Source: Mycobacterium kyorinense
GTDB taxonomy: Bacteria; Actinomycetota; Actinomycetes; Mycobacteriales; Mycobacteriaceae
Reading direction: 5' to 3'
Assembly: GCF_002101735.1 (NCBI RefSeq)
Contig: NZ_LQPE01000038.1
Location: 86,229-150,228, forward strand
DNA: 64,000 nucleotides
Both the position numbers and the translations under genes were made by a program. The notes under the pieces are model-generated. The model did no database searches. It was not told where the DNA came from and worked only from the letters and a program-made list of their open reading frames with translations. Shown piece by piece: positions 46,341 through 55,320 of the stretch; the stretch's first letter is position 1, and each line of letters opens with the position of its first letter.

Positions 46341-47396
46341 GTGTACGGCGCACTTCGCCGGGCGCTGTTCCTGGTGCCGCCCGAGCGCATCCACACAATC
46401 GTGTTCGCCGGCCTGCGCGGTGCGACCGTTAGCGCGCCCCTGCGCCGACCTCTGCAGCGGTTGCTGGCTCCCGCGGACCCGATACTGGCCAGCACGGTTT
46501 TCGGGGTGCGCTTCCCCGGGCCCCTCGGGCTGGCCGCCGGTTTCGACAAGGACGGTGTCGGGCTCAAGACGTGGGGAGCGCTGGGCTTCGGCTACGCCGA
46601 GGTGGGCACGGTCACCGCCCAGCCGCAACCGGGCAACCCGCCTCCCCGGATGTTCCGGCTGCCCGCCGATCGGGCGCTGCTCAACCGGATGGGCTTCAAC
46701 AACCGCGGTGCGGCCGAGCTGGCGACCCGGCTGGCGCGCCACCGGCCCGACGTGCCGATCGGGGTCAACATCGGCAAAACCAAGGCGGTCCCGGCCGAGC
46801 AGGCCGCCGACGACTACCGGGCCAGCGCCCGGCTGGTCGGTCCGCTGGCGTCGTATCTGGTGGTGAACGTGAGCTCGCCGAATACCCCCGGGCTGCGTGA
46901 CCTGCAGGCGGTCGAGTCGCTGCGCCCCATCCTGTCGGCTGTGCTCGAGGAGACCTCGACGCCGGTGCTGGTCAAAATCGCGCCGGATATGGCCGACTCC
47001 GACATCGACGAAATCGCTGACCTGGCAGTCGAATTGGGCCTGGCCGGCATCGTCGCCACCAACACCACCGTCTCCCGCGACGGCCTGGCCACCCCCGGGG
47101 TCGAGACACTCGGCCCGGGCGGCATCTCCGGCCCGCCGCTGGCGCGGCGGGCCGTCGAGGTGCTGCGCCGGCTCTACACCCGCGTCGGCGACCGGTTGGT
47201 GCTGATCAGCGTCGGCGGCATCGAGACCGCCGACGACGCCTGGGAACGCATCACCGCCGGCGCCTCGCTGCTGCAGGGCTACACCGGCTTCATCTACGGC
47301 GGGGGCTTGTGGGCCAAGCACATTCACGACGGGATCGCCCAGCGACTGCGTGACGGCGGGTTCGCGTCGCTGAGCGACGCCGTCGGCTCCGGCTAA
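46341..47396 (+). CDS. pyrD: Dihydroorotate dehydrogenase PyrD (class 2)
   Basis: 351 aa, membrane-associated quinone-dependent enzyme of pyrimidine synthesis. The N-terminal amphipathic helix ([17 protein letters not shown]) is the quinone tunnel; FMN-site segments are [13 protein letters not shown] and [13 protein letters not shown]. The catalytic Ser lies in [12 protein letters not shown], and [10 protein letters not shown] and [20 protein letters not shown] complete the TIM barrel. GTG 46341 gives MYGALRR as in M. tuberculosis; TTG 46335 is possible. Confidence 0.95.
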   Translation: MYGALRRALFLVPPERIHTIVFAGLRGATVSAPLRRPLQRLLAPADPILASTVFGVRFPGPLGLAAGFDKDGVGLKTWGALGFGYAEVGTVTAQPQPGNPPPRMFRLPADRALLNRMGFNNRGAAELATRLARHRPDVPIGVNIGKTKAVPAEQAADDYRASARLVGPLASYLVVNVSSPNTPGLRDLQAVESLRPILSAVLEETSTPVLVKIAPDMADSDIDEIADLAVELGLAGIVATNTTVSRDGLATPGVETLGPGGISGPPLARRAVEVLRRLYTRVGDRLVLISVGGIETADDAWERITAGASLLQGYTGFIYGGGLWAKHIHDGIAQRLRDGGFASLSDAVGSG

Positions 47397-47397
47397 T

Positions 47398-47451
47398 GCG
47401 ATTTCGGCGCGGTATCCGTCGCTGGGCGACGGTTATCCGCGCCGAAACCGC
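47398..47451. terminator. Long GC-rich palindrome between convergent genes
   Basis: Arms GCGATTTCGGCGCGGTATCCGTC (from 47398) and its inverted copy (47426-47451) pair over about 24 of 26 positions around a TGG loop at 47423-47425. It occupies the complete 55-base gap between the pyrD stop and the convergent PEBP stop. There is no U-tract, so factor-independent termination in the strict sense is uncertain, but a bidirectional mRNA 3' hairpin is the simplest reading. Confidence 0.65.
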
Positions 47452-47982
47452 TTACCGCTGCTCGTACGTGCCGTAGATGACCGCCCGCGCGATCGCGTGC
47501 TGGAAGAGGTTGAAGCCCAGGAACGCCGGGCTGGCGTCCTCGTTGAGGTCGAGTTTTTCGACCCCCACTGCATGCACGGTGACGTAGTAGCGGTGCGGGC
47601 CGTGCCCCGGCGGCGGAGCGGCCCCGACGTAGCGACGCATGCCGGCGTCGTTCACCAGAGTCAGCGCGCCGCCCGGCAGCTCGCGGCCGTCGCCGACACC
47701 TTCGGGCAGTTCGGTGACCGTCGCCGGCAGGTTGGCCACCGCCCAATGCCAGAAGCCGGAGAGGGTCGGCGCGTCGGGGTCGTAGACGGTGACCGCGAAG
47801 CTGCGGGTTTCCTCCGGGAAGCCCGACCAGCTCAGGTGCGGGCTGGCATCCTCGCCGCCGGCGCCCATGATGCCGCTGATCTGGGCCGTCGCCAACGGCT
47901 GCCCGTCGGTGATCGACTTCGAGTGCAGCTGAAACGACGGCAGCTTGGGCAGCGTCGCGTACGGGTCGGGGGGTGTGATCAT
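47452..47982 (-). CDS. PEBP/YbhB family protein (Rv2140c-like)
   Basis: 176 aa, phosphatidylethanolamine-binding protein fold. Ligand-pocket motifs include [20 protein letters not shown] and [18 protein letters not shown] (GxHRY). Cytoplasmic, no signal peptide. The M. tuberculosis relative has been crystallised and is a PEBP-fold protein with an unclear role. It starts 23 bases downstream of the M20 peptidase stop on the same strand. Confidence 0.9.
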   Translation of the reverse strand: MITPPDPYATLPKLPSFQLHSKSITDGQPLATAQISGIMGAGGEDASPHLSWSGFPEETRSFAVTVYDPDAPTLSGFWHWAVANLPATVTELPEGVGDGRELPGGALTLVNDAGMRRYVGAAPPPGHGPHRYYVTVHAVGVEKLDLNEDASPAFLGFNLFQHAIARAVIYGTYEQR

Positions 47983-48005
47983 GCTCAGTCCTCTCGTCTA
48001 GTCGG

Positions 48006-49370
48006 CTAGCAATGTGTCAAAAAGCGCGACATCACGTCGGCGCCGAACCTCAGCGCGTCGACGGGTACCCGTTCGTCGACGCCGTGGAACAGCGCGGAGA
48101 AATCCAATTCCGGCGGCAACCGCAACGGCGTGAACCCGAAACAGCGAATCCCTAAGCGCGCAAAGGCTTTTGCATCAGTTCCGCCGGACAGCATATACGG
48201 CACGGTGCGGGCGTCGGGATCCACCGCCAGCACTGCGGAATTCATCGCGTCGACCAGGTCCCCGTCGAAACTTGTCTCATACGACGGCAGGCTGGTCACC
48301 CATTCGCGGGTGACGTCGGGCCCGATCAGCTCGTCGATCTCGGCCTCGAACGCGGCCTGGCGGCCCGGCAACACCCGGCAGTCCACAATGGCCTCGGCGA
48401 TCGCCGGCACCACGTTGGCCTTGTAGCCGGCCTTGAGCATCGTGGGGTTGGCCGTGTCGCGCAGCGTGGCCTTCACGATGCGGGCAATCGGCCCCAGTTT
48501 CTCGATGGTCCCCTCCAAGTCGGGGGAATCGGCGTCGAAACTGTGCCCGGTCTCCTCACCGATCGCGGTCAAAAACTGCATGACGGTGTCGGTGGGCACC
48601 AGCGGAAACCGGTGACGGCCCAACCGGGCGACCGCCTCGGCAAGGGCGGTGACGGCGTTGTGGTCGTGCACCATCGACCCGTGCCCGGCGCGGCCACGGG
48701 CCGTCAGCCGCATCCACTGCAGGCCCTTCTCGGCCGTTTCGATCAGGTAGAGCCGCCGCTCCCCGCCGTCGCGGCGCGGCACCGTCAGCGAGAACCCGCC
48801 GACCTCGCCGACCGCCTCGGTGACGCCGTCGAACAGGTCAGGGCGATGGTCGACCAGCCAGTGCGAGCCGTACCGGCCGCCGTTCTCCTCGTCGGCAAGG
48901 AACGCGAACACCAGGTCGCGGGGCGGGACGATCCCGGCGCGGCGGAACTGCCGGGCGACCACGATCATCATGCCGACCATGTCTTTCATGTCGACGGCGC
49001 CGCGGCCCCAGACGTAGCCGTCCTCGACCGCGCCGGAGAACGGATGCACACTCCAATCGGCCGCCTCCGCGGGCACCACGTCGAGATGGCCGTGAATCAG
49101 CAACGCGCCGCGCGAGCTGTCGGCGCCGGACAGCCGGGCGAACACATTGCCTCGTCCGGGCGCCCCCGACTCCAGGTATTCGACCTGGTATCCAACATCT
49201 TCCAGCTGGGCGGCGATCCACCGGGCGCACTCGGCTTCTCCCTTGGTGGTGTCCAGGTCGCCGGTGTTGCTGGTGTCGAACCGGATCAGCCTGCTGACGA
49301 CCTCCACCACGTCGTCGGCCGGATCAGGCCGAACGCCGGTTGCAACGGTCACAGTCACCTTTCCTACCAT
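48006..49370 (-). CDS. M20 family metallopeptidase (DapE/ArgE-like, Rv2141c)
   Basis: 454 aa. Zinc-site motifs are LLIHGHLDVVPAEA, WGRGAVDMKDMVGM, LADEENGGRYGSHW and a late His in CFGFTPLRLP. The dimerisation lid domain lies between about 195 and 330. It could deacylate N-acyl amino acids or act as a dipeptidase; the M. tuberculosis gene is called dapE2 without proof. ATG 49370 opens the frame; a GTG five codons in is possible. A tRNA-Leu gene lies 67 bases away, divergent. Confidence 0.86.
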   Translation of the reverse strand: MVGKVTVTVATGVRPDPADDVVEVVSRLIRFDTSNTGDLDTTKGEAECARWIAAQLEDVGYQVEYLESGAPGRGNVFARLSGADSSRGALLIHGHLDVVPAEAADWSVHPFSGAVEDGYVWGRGAVDMKDMVGMMIVVARQFRRAGIVPPRDLVFAFLADEENGGRYGSHWLVDHRPDLFDGVTEAVGEVGGFSLTVPRRDGGERRLYLIETAEKGLQWMRLTARGRAGHGSMVHDHNAVTALAEAVARLGRHRFPLVPTDTVMQFLTAIGEETGHSFDADSPDLEGTIEKLGPIARIVKATLRDTANPTMLKAGYKANVVPAIAEAIVDCRVLPGRQAAFEAEIDELIGPDVTREWVTSLPSYETSFDGDLVDAMNSAVLAVDPDARTVPYMLSGGTDAKAFARLGIRCFGFTPLRLPPELDFSALFHGVDERVPVDALRFGADVMSRFLTHC

Positions 49371-49437
49371 TGAGAGGGGTCGCCGGGTTTGGGTCGGGCC
49401 TTCCCTATCCGATAGCCTTGGCTGCCAACTTAGGTCG

Positions 49438-49523
49438 GTCCGAGTGGCGGAATGGCAGACGCGCTAGCTTGAGGTGCTAGTGCCCTATTACTGGGCGTGG
49501 GGGTTCAAGTCCCCCCTCGGACA
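49438..49523 (+). tRNA. tRNA-Leu (GAG)
   Basis: 86 bases. Acceptor arms GTCCGAG and CTCGGAC pair, with discriminator A and no encoded CCA. The anticodon stem CTAGC/GCTAG encloses the loop TTGAGGT, so the anticodon is GAG (reads CUC/CUU). A long variable arm (TGCCC..GGGCG, with TATTACT loop) marks a class II tRNA. The T arm has GGGTTCAAGTCCC. Everything to its right looks accessory, so it may be the integration site of an island. Confidence 0.95.
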
Positions 49524-50344
49524 CACGCCTGAGGCGAGCGATGCGAATGCTCGTATTCACACCCGAGCCGATGGAGTGTGTTGAGCGGCGAAGCCGCGAT
49601 CACACCCGGCGACACGACTCCCGTCGTGCTTCGAGCGCTGAGTCCGTTGTCAGCTAAGGATTTGGTGAGGTATTGCGCGAGTTAGCGAGCTACGCGGCGG
49701 CGTGGCAGTACCTGGCCGTAGGATAAATTCCTCTGCACAGCAAGGCCGTCCGCGCTAGTGTGCCGGTTCTCGACGGGTATCGCCAAGACGGTCGAGCGGG
49801 ATTCAGTCCGCTGGTGGCGCGACCCCACCCGGGTGCGGGATCGCAGTCGTTCGGCCCTAACCAGCCCACCGACCAGCAGCCCACGGCAACACCGGCGCTG
49901 ACCGCTTAAATTGCCCACCGAGGGTCACGCGATCGAGCGAACTCTTACACCACGTCCGTGGGCTTGGCCCCGATGTGGGCGTGGGACATGCGATCGGTTC
50001 GGCCAAGACATCTCCGCGCATGCCGGTGATCTCTAGTTCCCCGGGCGCGGTGGAGGTGAACGTCAGCCGATCGGCACGCCAGGCGGCGGTCGGTACGTCG
50101 GCTTGTTTGTGCCAATCAACCAGGGTTCGACCGGTCACCACGCGCAGCTGCAGTACGTTGGTATTCTTGCTGATTTTTACCGACCGTCGCGTCGGCACGA
50201 GGGCGCGTTGGCCAAGGCGGGCGGTGAGTCCGTACAGGCTGCACACCGATTTCCCAGCTCCGGCTGTTCTACGGCTGCAGCGCCACCCGGTCAGCCAGCG
50301 GTGTCGCACCGGTTCGGTCAACCAGGCTTGAAATGACCCTGGGT
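49524..50344. other. Gene-poor stretch after the tRNA, probably decayed
   Basis: About 820 bases with no gene I can support. The first 110 bases contain CACGAC-TCCC-GTCGTG at 49613-49628, a possible small hairpin. A minus-strand frame of 154 codons (49857-50321) contains a stretch that reads like protein (VLQLRVVTGRTLVDWHKQAD), but the rest is Arg/Ser/Pro-rich and unlike any family I know; it may be a remnant. Another minus frame (49682-49918) looks random. No integrase was found. Confidence 0.4.
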
Positions 50345-51148
50345 CTATAGAACTTCTTGCTCAGATGCGTGTTGGGTAGGTTTGTCGTCGAGGATGAATC
50401 TCCACGAACTGTTGGCCTCGGCCAGGTTGAAACCCTCGGCGTTTCCCGCGCCGTTTTTTCCCGACTCGCCGAAATCCCCGGAGTCGGCGATGTAGGCGTG
50501 CCCCAGTTTCTCGTTGCCAGGCAAGGTGCCCGGCGGAAAGTTTGGTTCGATCGCGGCAAGCGCAGCCTCGAACATCTTCTGATGCGCGATTTCACGAGTC
50601 ATCAGAAAGTTCAGAGTGTCTTTCGCGCCGTTATCGTCGGTGAGTTTGATCAGCCGCTCGTAGACCAGTTTCGCGCGCGCTTCCGCGGCGATGTCGGAAC
50701 GCAGATCGGCTGTGGGCTCGCCGATGGTGTCGATGTAGGCCGCGGTGAACGGGGCACCTTGCGAGTCGGTCAGCCGAGCGCCGCCGCCACCAAGGACGTT
50801 GGCGCCGCTACCCAACGCCAGGGCGGCGGAGTCGGGCATTTTGCCGTCCAGCAGCTCGCCGAGGTAGGTGCCTTCGACCTGGTCCACCAGCTCGGAGGGA
50901 GAACCCCTGAGCAGCAGCGTCAGGGTTTGGGCAACCATTTCCAGGTGCGAGAGTTCTTCGGTGGCGATGTCGAGCAGCATGCTGCGCCGCCGTCCGTCCG
51001 GTTCGTTCCAGCCCTGCAGGAAGTACCGCATCGCCGCGGCGAGCTCGCCGTTGGGGCCGCCGAATTGCTCGAGCAGCAGCTTGGCGAATGCTGGGTCGGG
51101 CTGATCGACCCGAACGGTGTACATCATCTTTGTGTTGTGCAGAAACAT
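50345..51148 (-). CDS. Manganese catalase
   Basis: 267 aa, di-manganese ferritin-like catalase that dismutates hydrogen peroxide. Metal ligands fit the family: Glu35 (NGELAAAMRYF), Glu65 and His68 (IATEELSHLEM), a third Glu in IAAEARAKLVYERL and His in REIAHQKMFEAAL. The C-terminal tail is polar. ATG 51148 follows GAGGAG; a GTG six bases earlier is too close to that site. It is absent at this place in M. tuberculosis as far as I recall, and points to peroxide stress as one theme of the island. Confidence 0.9.
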   Translation of the reverse strand: MFLHNTKMMYTVRVDQPDPAFAKLLLEQFGGPNGELAAAMRYFLQGWNEPDGRRRSMLLDIATEELSHLEMVAQTLTLLLRGSPSELVDQVEGTYLGELLDGKMPDSAALALGSGANVLGGGGARLTDSQGAPFTAAYIDTIGEPTADLRSDIAAEARAKLVYERLIKLTDDNGAKDTLNFLMTREIAHQKMFEAALAAIEPNFPPGTLPGNEKLGHAYIADSGDFGESGKNGAGNAEGFNLAEANSSWRFILDDKPTQHASEQEVL

Positions 51149-51683
51149 CGGCACTCCTCAACAACGGGAACCTGCAAAGGGCTTTCCCTTGGGCGTTGGA
51201 TGGGATACCCGCTATGGGCGATCGCAATCTGTGAACCACGGCGGCCCTTCGCGGCAAGACTCAATCGCATCTCACGGTACGGCGCCGGCGATGTGCCCAT
51301 GGCCGCTGCTGCATGTGCAGCGGCTTTCCCATTAATCAGCGGTCATCCGCTGGATATCTAGTATCTATGTGGCACAAGGCATTCTGTCAGGCGTTGACGC
51401 GGAGCTGGGGACGCAACCCTGTCCGCTCTGGCCGGCTGGCGGCTGCCGAGTGTCGAGTGTGCGGGGGTCTGATTACGCGGCGTGATTTTGCCGATTACCC
51501 GGAGGGTCCTCCGCCGGATCCGTCAGATACCGCGCCGTCTCGGAGCCAGCTTGGCGCCCGGCACATGCATTTGGGCAGGAGTGACGGCGACGGGAATGCT
51601 TGTTTTTTCGTGCTCCCGAGAGGGTATGCAGGCCCGGTCCCTGCGCTGATGGTTCTGGCGGTCCGCACGGGCCGACAGAGCCT
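51149..51683. other. Divergent intergenic region between Mn-catalase and ctaD paralogue
   Basis: About 535 bases with no supported gene. A plus-strand frame 51313-51741 contains one CxxC (CRVCGGLI) but otherwise looks random and runs into the ctaD start; I do not call it. The catalase promoter must lie near 51150-51300. The regulatory palindrome of the ctaD paralogue is given separately. Confidence 0.4.
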
Positions 51684-51702
51684 ATACCCCCGGTGGTATT
51701 CT
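51683..51702 (+). promoter_or_regulatory. CsoR/CstR-type operator and -10 of the ctaD paralogue
   Basis: TATACCCCCGGTGGTATTCT. The palindrome TACCC-N4-TGGTA (51685-51698) differs by one base from the perfect TACCC-N4-GGGTA form seen at 60726-60739. A putative -10 TATTCT (51697-51702) begins inside its right arm, so repressor binding would block RNA polymerase. Placed 16 bases before ATG 51718 and 39 bases before ATG 51741. The link to the repressor gene at 59790 is inferred from shared sites. Confidence 0.6.
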
Positions 51703-51740
51703 CCTCTGCGAGGGGCATGCCCGCCGTCCTTGGGAGCGTG

Positions 51741-53477
51741 ATGACCGCGATCAAGCCAGCTGTTGAGGTTCGTCGCCCGTTTCCGGCGCGTCGCCGGCCA
51801 TTGGGTTCGGTGGTGTATCAGCTGGTCACGACGACCGATCACAAGGTGATCGGCCAGCTGTATCTGGTGACCGCGTTCGCCTTGTTCCTGGCCGCCGGCC
51901 TGATGGCGATGCTGATGCGCACCGAGCTGGCCGCCCCCGGCCTGCAGTTTTTGTCCAACGAGCAGTACAACCAGCTGTTCACCATGCACGGCACGATCAT
52001 GCTGCTGCTCTATGCCACCCCGATGGTCTTCGCGTTCGCGAACTTGGTGTTGCCGCTGCAGATCGGCGCCCCCGACGTCGCGTTCCCACGGCTCAACGCC
52101 TTCTCCTATTGGCTGTTTCTGTTCGGCGCGCTGATCGTGATGGCAGGCTTCATCACCCCCGGCGGCGCCGCCGACTTTGGTTGGACCGCCTACACGCCGC
52201 TAGCCAGCGCCGTCCACTCGCCGGGTGCCGGGGCCGATCTGTGGATCATGGGGTTGATCGTCTCAGGCCTGGGCACCATCCTGGGCGCGGTCAACATGAT
52301 CACCACGGTGGTGTGCCTGCGCGCACCGGGCATGACGATGTTCCGCCTGCCGATCTTCACCTGGAACATCCTGGTCACCAGCGTGTTGATTCTGGAGGCG
52401 TTCCCAGTGTTGACGGCTGGACTGTTCGGCCAGGCCTATGACCGCCACCTGGGCGCCCACATCTACGACGCGTCCAACGGCGGCCCGATTTTGTGGCAGC
52501 ACCTGTTCTGGCTCTTCGGGCACCCCGAGGTGTACATCGTGGCCCTGCCGTTCTTCGGCATTGTCACCGAGATCATCCCGGTGTTTTCCCGCAAACCGAT
52601 CTTCGGCTACACCACGCTGGTCTACGCGACCCTGGCCATCGCCGTGCTCTCGATAGCGGTGTGGGCCCATCACATGTTCGCCACCGGTGCGGTGCTGCTG
52701 CCGTTTTTCAGCTTCACCTCCTATCTCATTGCTGTGCCGACGGGCATCAAGTTCTTCAACTGGATCGGCACCATGTGGAAGGGGCAGCTGACCTTCGAGA
52801 CGCCGATGTTATGGGCCTTCGGCTTTCTGGTGACGTTCCTGCTCGGGGGTCTATCAGGTGTGATCCTGGCCAGCCCACCGCTGGACTTCCATGTCCACGA
52901 CAGCTATTTCGTGGTCGCGCACTTTCACTACGTGCTGTTCGGCACGATTGTGTTCGCGACCTACGGCGGCATCTATTTCTGGTTTCCCAAGATGACCGGG
53001 CGGCTCCTCGACGAGCGGCTAGGCAAGCTGCACTTCTGGTTGACGCTGATCGGTTTTCATACCACGTTTTTGGTGCAGCACTGGCTCGGCAACATGGGCA
53101 TGCCGCGCCGGTATGCCGATTACCTGCCCACCGACGGCTTTCAGCCGCTCAACGTCGTATCCACGATCGGGTCTTTCATCCTGGGTGTGTCCACCATCGC
53201 CTTCGTATGGAATGTGTTCAAAAGTTACCGCTACGGTGAACCCGTCACCGTCGATGACCCGTGGGGTTATGGCAACTCGCTGGAGTGGGCCACCAGCTGC
53301 CCACCGCCGCGGCACAACTTCACCGAACTACCCCGAATCCGTTCGGAGCGCCCGGCATTCGAGTTGCATTACCCGCACATGGTGGAGCGCCTGCGCGACG
53401 AGGCCTACATCGGCCGCGGCCACGGCGGCCCCGGCGGTGGAGACGTCACCAGAAACGACGAAAACGTCCGCACCTGA
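51741..53477 (+). CDS. Cytochrome c oxidase subunit I, second copy (CtaD paralogue)
   Basis: 578 aa aa3-type heme-copper oxidase subunit I with 12 membrane helices. Heme and copper ligands are visible: TMHGTIMLL (low-spin heme His), HPEVYI (Cu-B His and cross-linked Tyr), WAHHMFATG (two Cu-B His), and [11 protein letters not shown] (two heme His). It is close to chromosomal CtaD (Rv3043c) through the C-terminal [20 protein letters not shown]. No subunit II or III gene is nearby, so it would have to use housekeeping partners. ATG 51741 follows GGGAG; ATG 51718 would add MPAVLGSV. Confidence 0.93.
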   Translation: MTAIKPAVEVRRPFPARRRPLGSVVYQLVTTTDHKVIGQLYLVTAFALFLAAGLMAMLMRTELAAPGLQFLSNEQYNQLFTMHGTIMLLLYATPMVFAFANLVLPLQIGAPDVAFPRLNAFSYWLFLFGALIVMAGFITPGGAADFGWTAYTPLASAVHSPGAGADLWIMGLIVSGLGTILGAVNMITTVVCLRAPGMTMFRLPIFTWNILVTSVLILEAFPVLTAGLFGQAYDRHLGAHIYDASNGGPILWQHLFWLFGHPEVYIVALPFFGIVTEIIPVFSRKPIFGYTTLVYATLAIAVLSIAVWAHHMFATGAVLLPFFSFTSYLIAVPTGIKFFNWIGTMWKGQLTFETPMLWAFGFLVTFLLGGLSGVILASPPLDFHVHDSYFVVAHFHYVLFGTIVFATYGGIYFWFPKMTGRLLDERLGKLHFWLTLIGFHTTFLVQHWLGNMGMPRRYADYLPTDGFQPLNVVSTIGSFILGVSTIAFVWNVFKSYRYGEPVTVDDPWGYGNSLEWATSCPPPRHNFTELPRIRSERPAFELHYPHMVERLRDEAYIGRGHGGPGGGDVTRNDENVRT

Positions 53478-53541
53478 TGGCGCTATTCCATTCATTGTCT
53501 GCCGTGCAAGGGACATTTCTGGGCGTTAGGGAGCCAGGGCA

Positions 53542-54759
53542 ATGATAAGCGTGACTGCTCCGCTGTGGATCGGTCTGGTCTTTGGAATGGCTTTCGGAGG
53601 CATCGGCGAAATCTGGGGTATCGGGAACCCGGAGACCCTGATCCGGTTGGCTCGTTGGAAAGACCGGCTGTTGGTCGGCTGCTTGGCCATCGCCTGCGCA
53701 ATTGGCGCCGTCGCCCTCTACGGCCTGTATGCTCTCGGAATTTCTATGCATTTCTCACCGAAACCAATGTACATCGTCGGTGTGGTGATTGGTGGAATGC
53801 TGTTCGGGGTCGGCATGGCTATTTCGGGCTACGTCCCGGGTTCGGAATTGATGGCCCTTGGTGAAGGGCGGCGAGATGCGCTGTATGCCCTTCCCGGCGG
53901 TCTCCTCGGTGCGGCAGCCTGGACAATCCTATACCAAACAGTGGTCGGTCATTGGCTATTGCATACCGCTGGTTATGGTGATCTTATCTTGTCCGGGTCG
54001 GTTCACCATATTCGTCCAGTGTTCACGTTTCTCATTGCCGCGGTTTACGCGGTTGCGCTTCTTGCCGCAGCGGCTTTTCTTCCGCGTTACTCAGGTGGCA
54101 AAAGTTGTTTGGTGCAAGCTGCGCGGCGACAAACTGACGCGCACGATCAGAACTCGATGTCGGACACCGCGGCGTACCTGGCCGAGGGCGGTTTGGCCGA
54201 AGATCGACCGGAAAGGCTCCACAGCCTGATGATAACCGACGTGCCCAATAGCAACTTCTACTCACGGACAAAGTTGGCTACGAGCGTTTTCATCGGTGGC
54301 CTGGTAGTGGTGGCGATTTTCCTGCACCAGATATTCGGTGAATCGACAACCTATTCGTGGTTCGTCGGCCGTGTCTTCCTCCCGCATCTCGAATATAGCA
54401 GCGTGGTGATCAAAAAGATCGGATGGGAGCCGTTTTCCGATATCGGGACATTCCTGGGTGCGCTGATCGCGGCGGTATTTATCAGCCGACATTTCCAGGG
54501 CTTCAGACCGGTTATTCCGCCATCGTGGCGCAACAGGTTCGGAACCAGCGCGATGAAACGTGCAATAGGTAGCTTCGGCGGGTTTTTCGTCATGATGTTT
54601 GGCGCGCGGATGGCTGATGGATGTACGAGCGGTCATATCCTCAGCGGCGGGGTGCAAATGGCGGCCAGCGCCTGGGTATTTGCGATAGCCGTCGTCATCG
54701 GGATGATCACCACGGCTCGTGTCGTCTACGGAAACGCCAGCGAAAAGGTGCCCGGATGA
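53542..54759 (+). CDS. YeeE/YedE family sulfur transporter, first motif Cys lost
   Basis: 405 aa with about nine membrane helices. Family members (TsuA) import thiosulfate or related sulfur species by relay through cysteines. The C-terminal motif is intact (GARMADGCTSGHILSGG). In the first motif the usual GxCPG is GYVPGSELMALGEGRRDA, so that Cys is Val. A soluble loop of about 55 residues (SYGGKSCLV to DRPERLHSLM region) interrupts the middle. Base composition looks lower in GC than neighbours (many TTT, ATT, TTC-TTC), consistent with transfer. SD AGGGAGCCAGGGCA precedes the ATG. Confidence 0.85.
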   Translation: MISVTAPLWIGLVFGMAFGGIGEIWGIGNPETLIRLARWKDRLLVGCLAIACAIGAVALYGLYALGISMHFSPKPMYIVGVVIGGMLFGVGMAISGYVPGSELMALGEGRRDALYALPGGLLGAAAWTILYQTVVGHWLLHTAGYGDLILSGSVHHIRPVFTFLIAAVYAVALLAAAAFLPRYSGGKSCLVQAARRQTDAHDQNSMSDTAAYLAEGGLAEDRPERLHSLMITDVPNSNFYSRTKLATSVFIGGLVVVAIFLHQIFGESTTYSWFVGRVFLPHLEYSSVVIKKIGWEPFSDIGTFLGALIAAVFISRHFQGFRPVIPPSWRNRFGTSAMKRAIGSFGGFFVMMFGARMADGCTSGHILSGGVQMAASAWVFAIAVVIGMITTARVVYGNASEKVPG

Positions 54760-55145
54760 AAACGGGTGAGAAACGGTTGCTCATCACCGCTGTGTGCGGT
54801 GCGGTAGCGACCTGTGTCGTCGCGGGATGGTTGACGCACAATTGTGCGTCGACGCCGCTGACCTTGGCTGAAGTGCTCATCACGGCTGCCATCCCGGTGG
54901 GTCTGCTGGGCTATGTCACGGTGCACTTCCACGGCCGCCGGGTGATTAACGATGACTCGACCGACCTATCCCTGATGAGCCGGTCGCCAACTGATGAGGA
55001 GGGTCACGATGCAGGATCACCAAGACCAGCGTTCCATCGAGCGCGGCGCGTTCGGGATGCCCAAGCCGCAGGGATGGCCGATCGAGCGGATCGTCACGCT
55101 GATGGCCGGGGCTGTGGTGCTGATAACCCTGGCCCTGGGACGTGA
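54756..55145 (+). CDS. Small two-helix membrane protein, uncertain 3' end
   Basis: 129 aa from an ATG overlapping the YeeE stop (ATGA). Two hydrophobic helices (LLITAVCGAVATCVVAGWL and LAEVLITAAIPVGLLGYVTV) carry three cysteines. From about residue 83 on, the frame overlaps the DUF2892 gene by 137 bases and becomes Arg/Ala-rich (FHRARRVRDAQAAG), typical of an out-of-frame read, so the original stop was probably lost. I do not recognise the family. Position in the sulfur-transport run suggests a related role. Confidence 0.5.
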   Translation: MKTGEKRLLITAVCGAVATCVVAGWLTHNCASTPLTLAEVLITAAIPVGLLGYVTVHFHGRRVINDDSTDLSLMSRSPTDEEGHDAGSPRPAFHRARRVRDAQAAGMADRADRHADGRGCGADNPGPGT

Positions 55146-55314
55146 GCATTCGAGCCGTTGGCGGCTGCTCACCGGATTCGTCGGCGTTAATTTGCTGCTC
55201 GACGCGATGGTGGGCTGGTGCCCGATGAGTGTTGTGCTGCATCGTTTGGGAGTTCCTACGGATTCTGAGCGCGCACAGGGCTGTGATGTTGGGGCCCCGG
55301 CCCGCGCGAAGTGA
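55009..55314 (+). CDS. DUF2892/YgaP-type membrane protein
   Basis: 101 aa. The DUF2892 pattern is present: basic start QRSIERGAFGMPKPQGWPIE, helix IVTLMAGAVVLITLALG, then LTGFVGVNLLLDAMVGWCPMSV with the conserved WCP Cys. In E. coli YgaP this membrane module is fused to a persulfide-carrying rhodanese; here it is alone. ATG 55009 follows GAGGAGGGTCACG. TauE/SafE starts six bases after its stop, so they share a transcript. Confidence 0.78.
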   Translation: MQDHQDQRSIERGAFGMPKPQGWPIERIVTLMAGAVVLITLALGREHSSRWRLLTGFVGVNLLLDAMVGWCPMSVVLHRLGVPTDSERAQGCDVGAPARAK

Positions 55315-55320
55315 GCCGCG

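Noticed and set aside
49857..50321. 154-codon minus frame after the tRNA
   Set aside because: Partly protein-like, but no recognisable domain and a random-looking C-terminus; kept as a note in the intergenic entry.
50333..50347. GACCC-T-GGGTC palindrome near the Mn-catalase stop as a fourth operator
   Set aside because: Different centre length (1 base rather than 4) and located at the 3' end of the gene.
51313..51741. 142-codon plus frame before the ctaD paralogue
   Set aside because: No family resemblance, no ribosome site, and it covers the operator and promoter.
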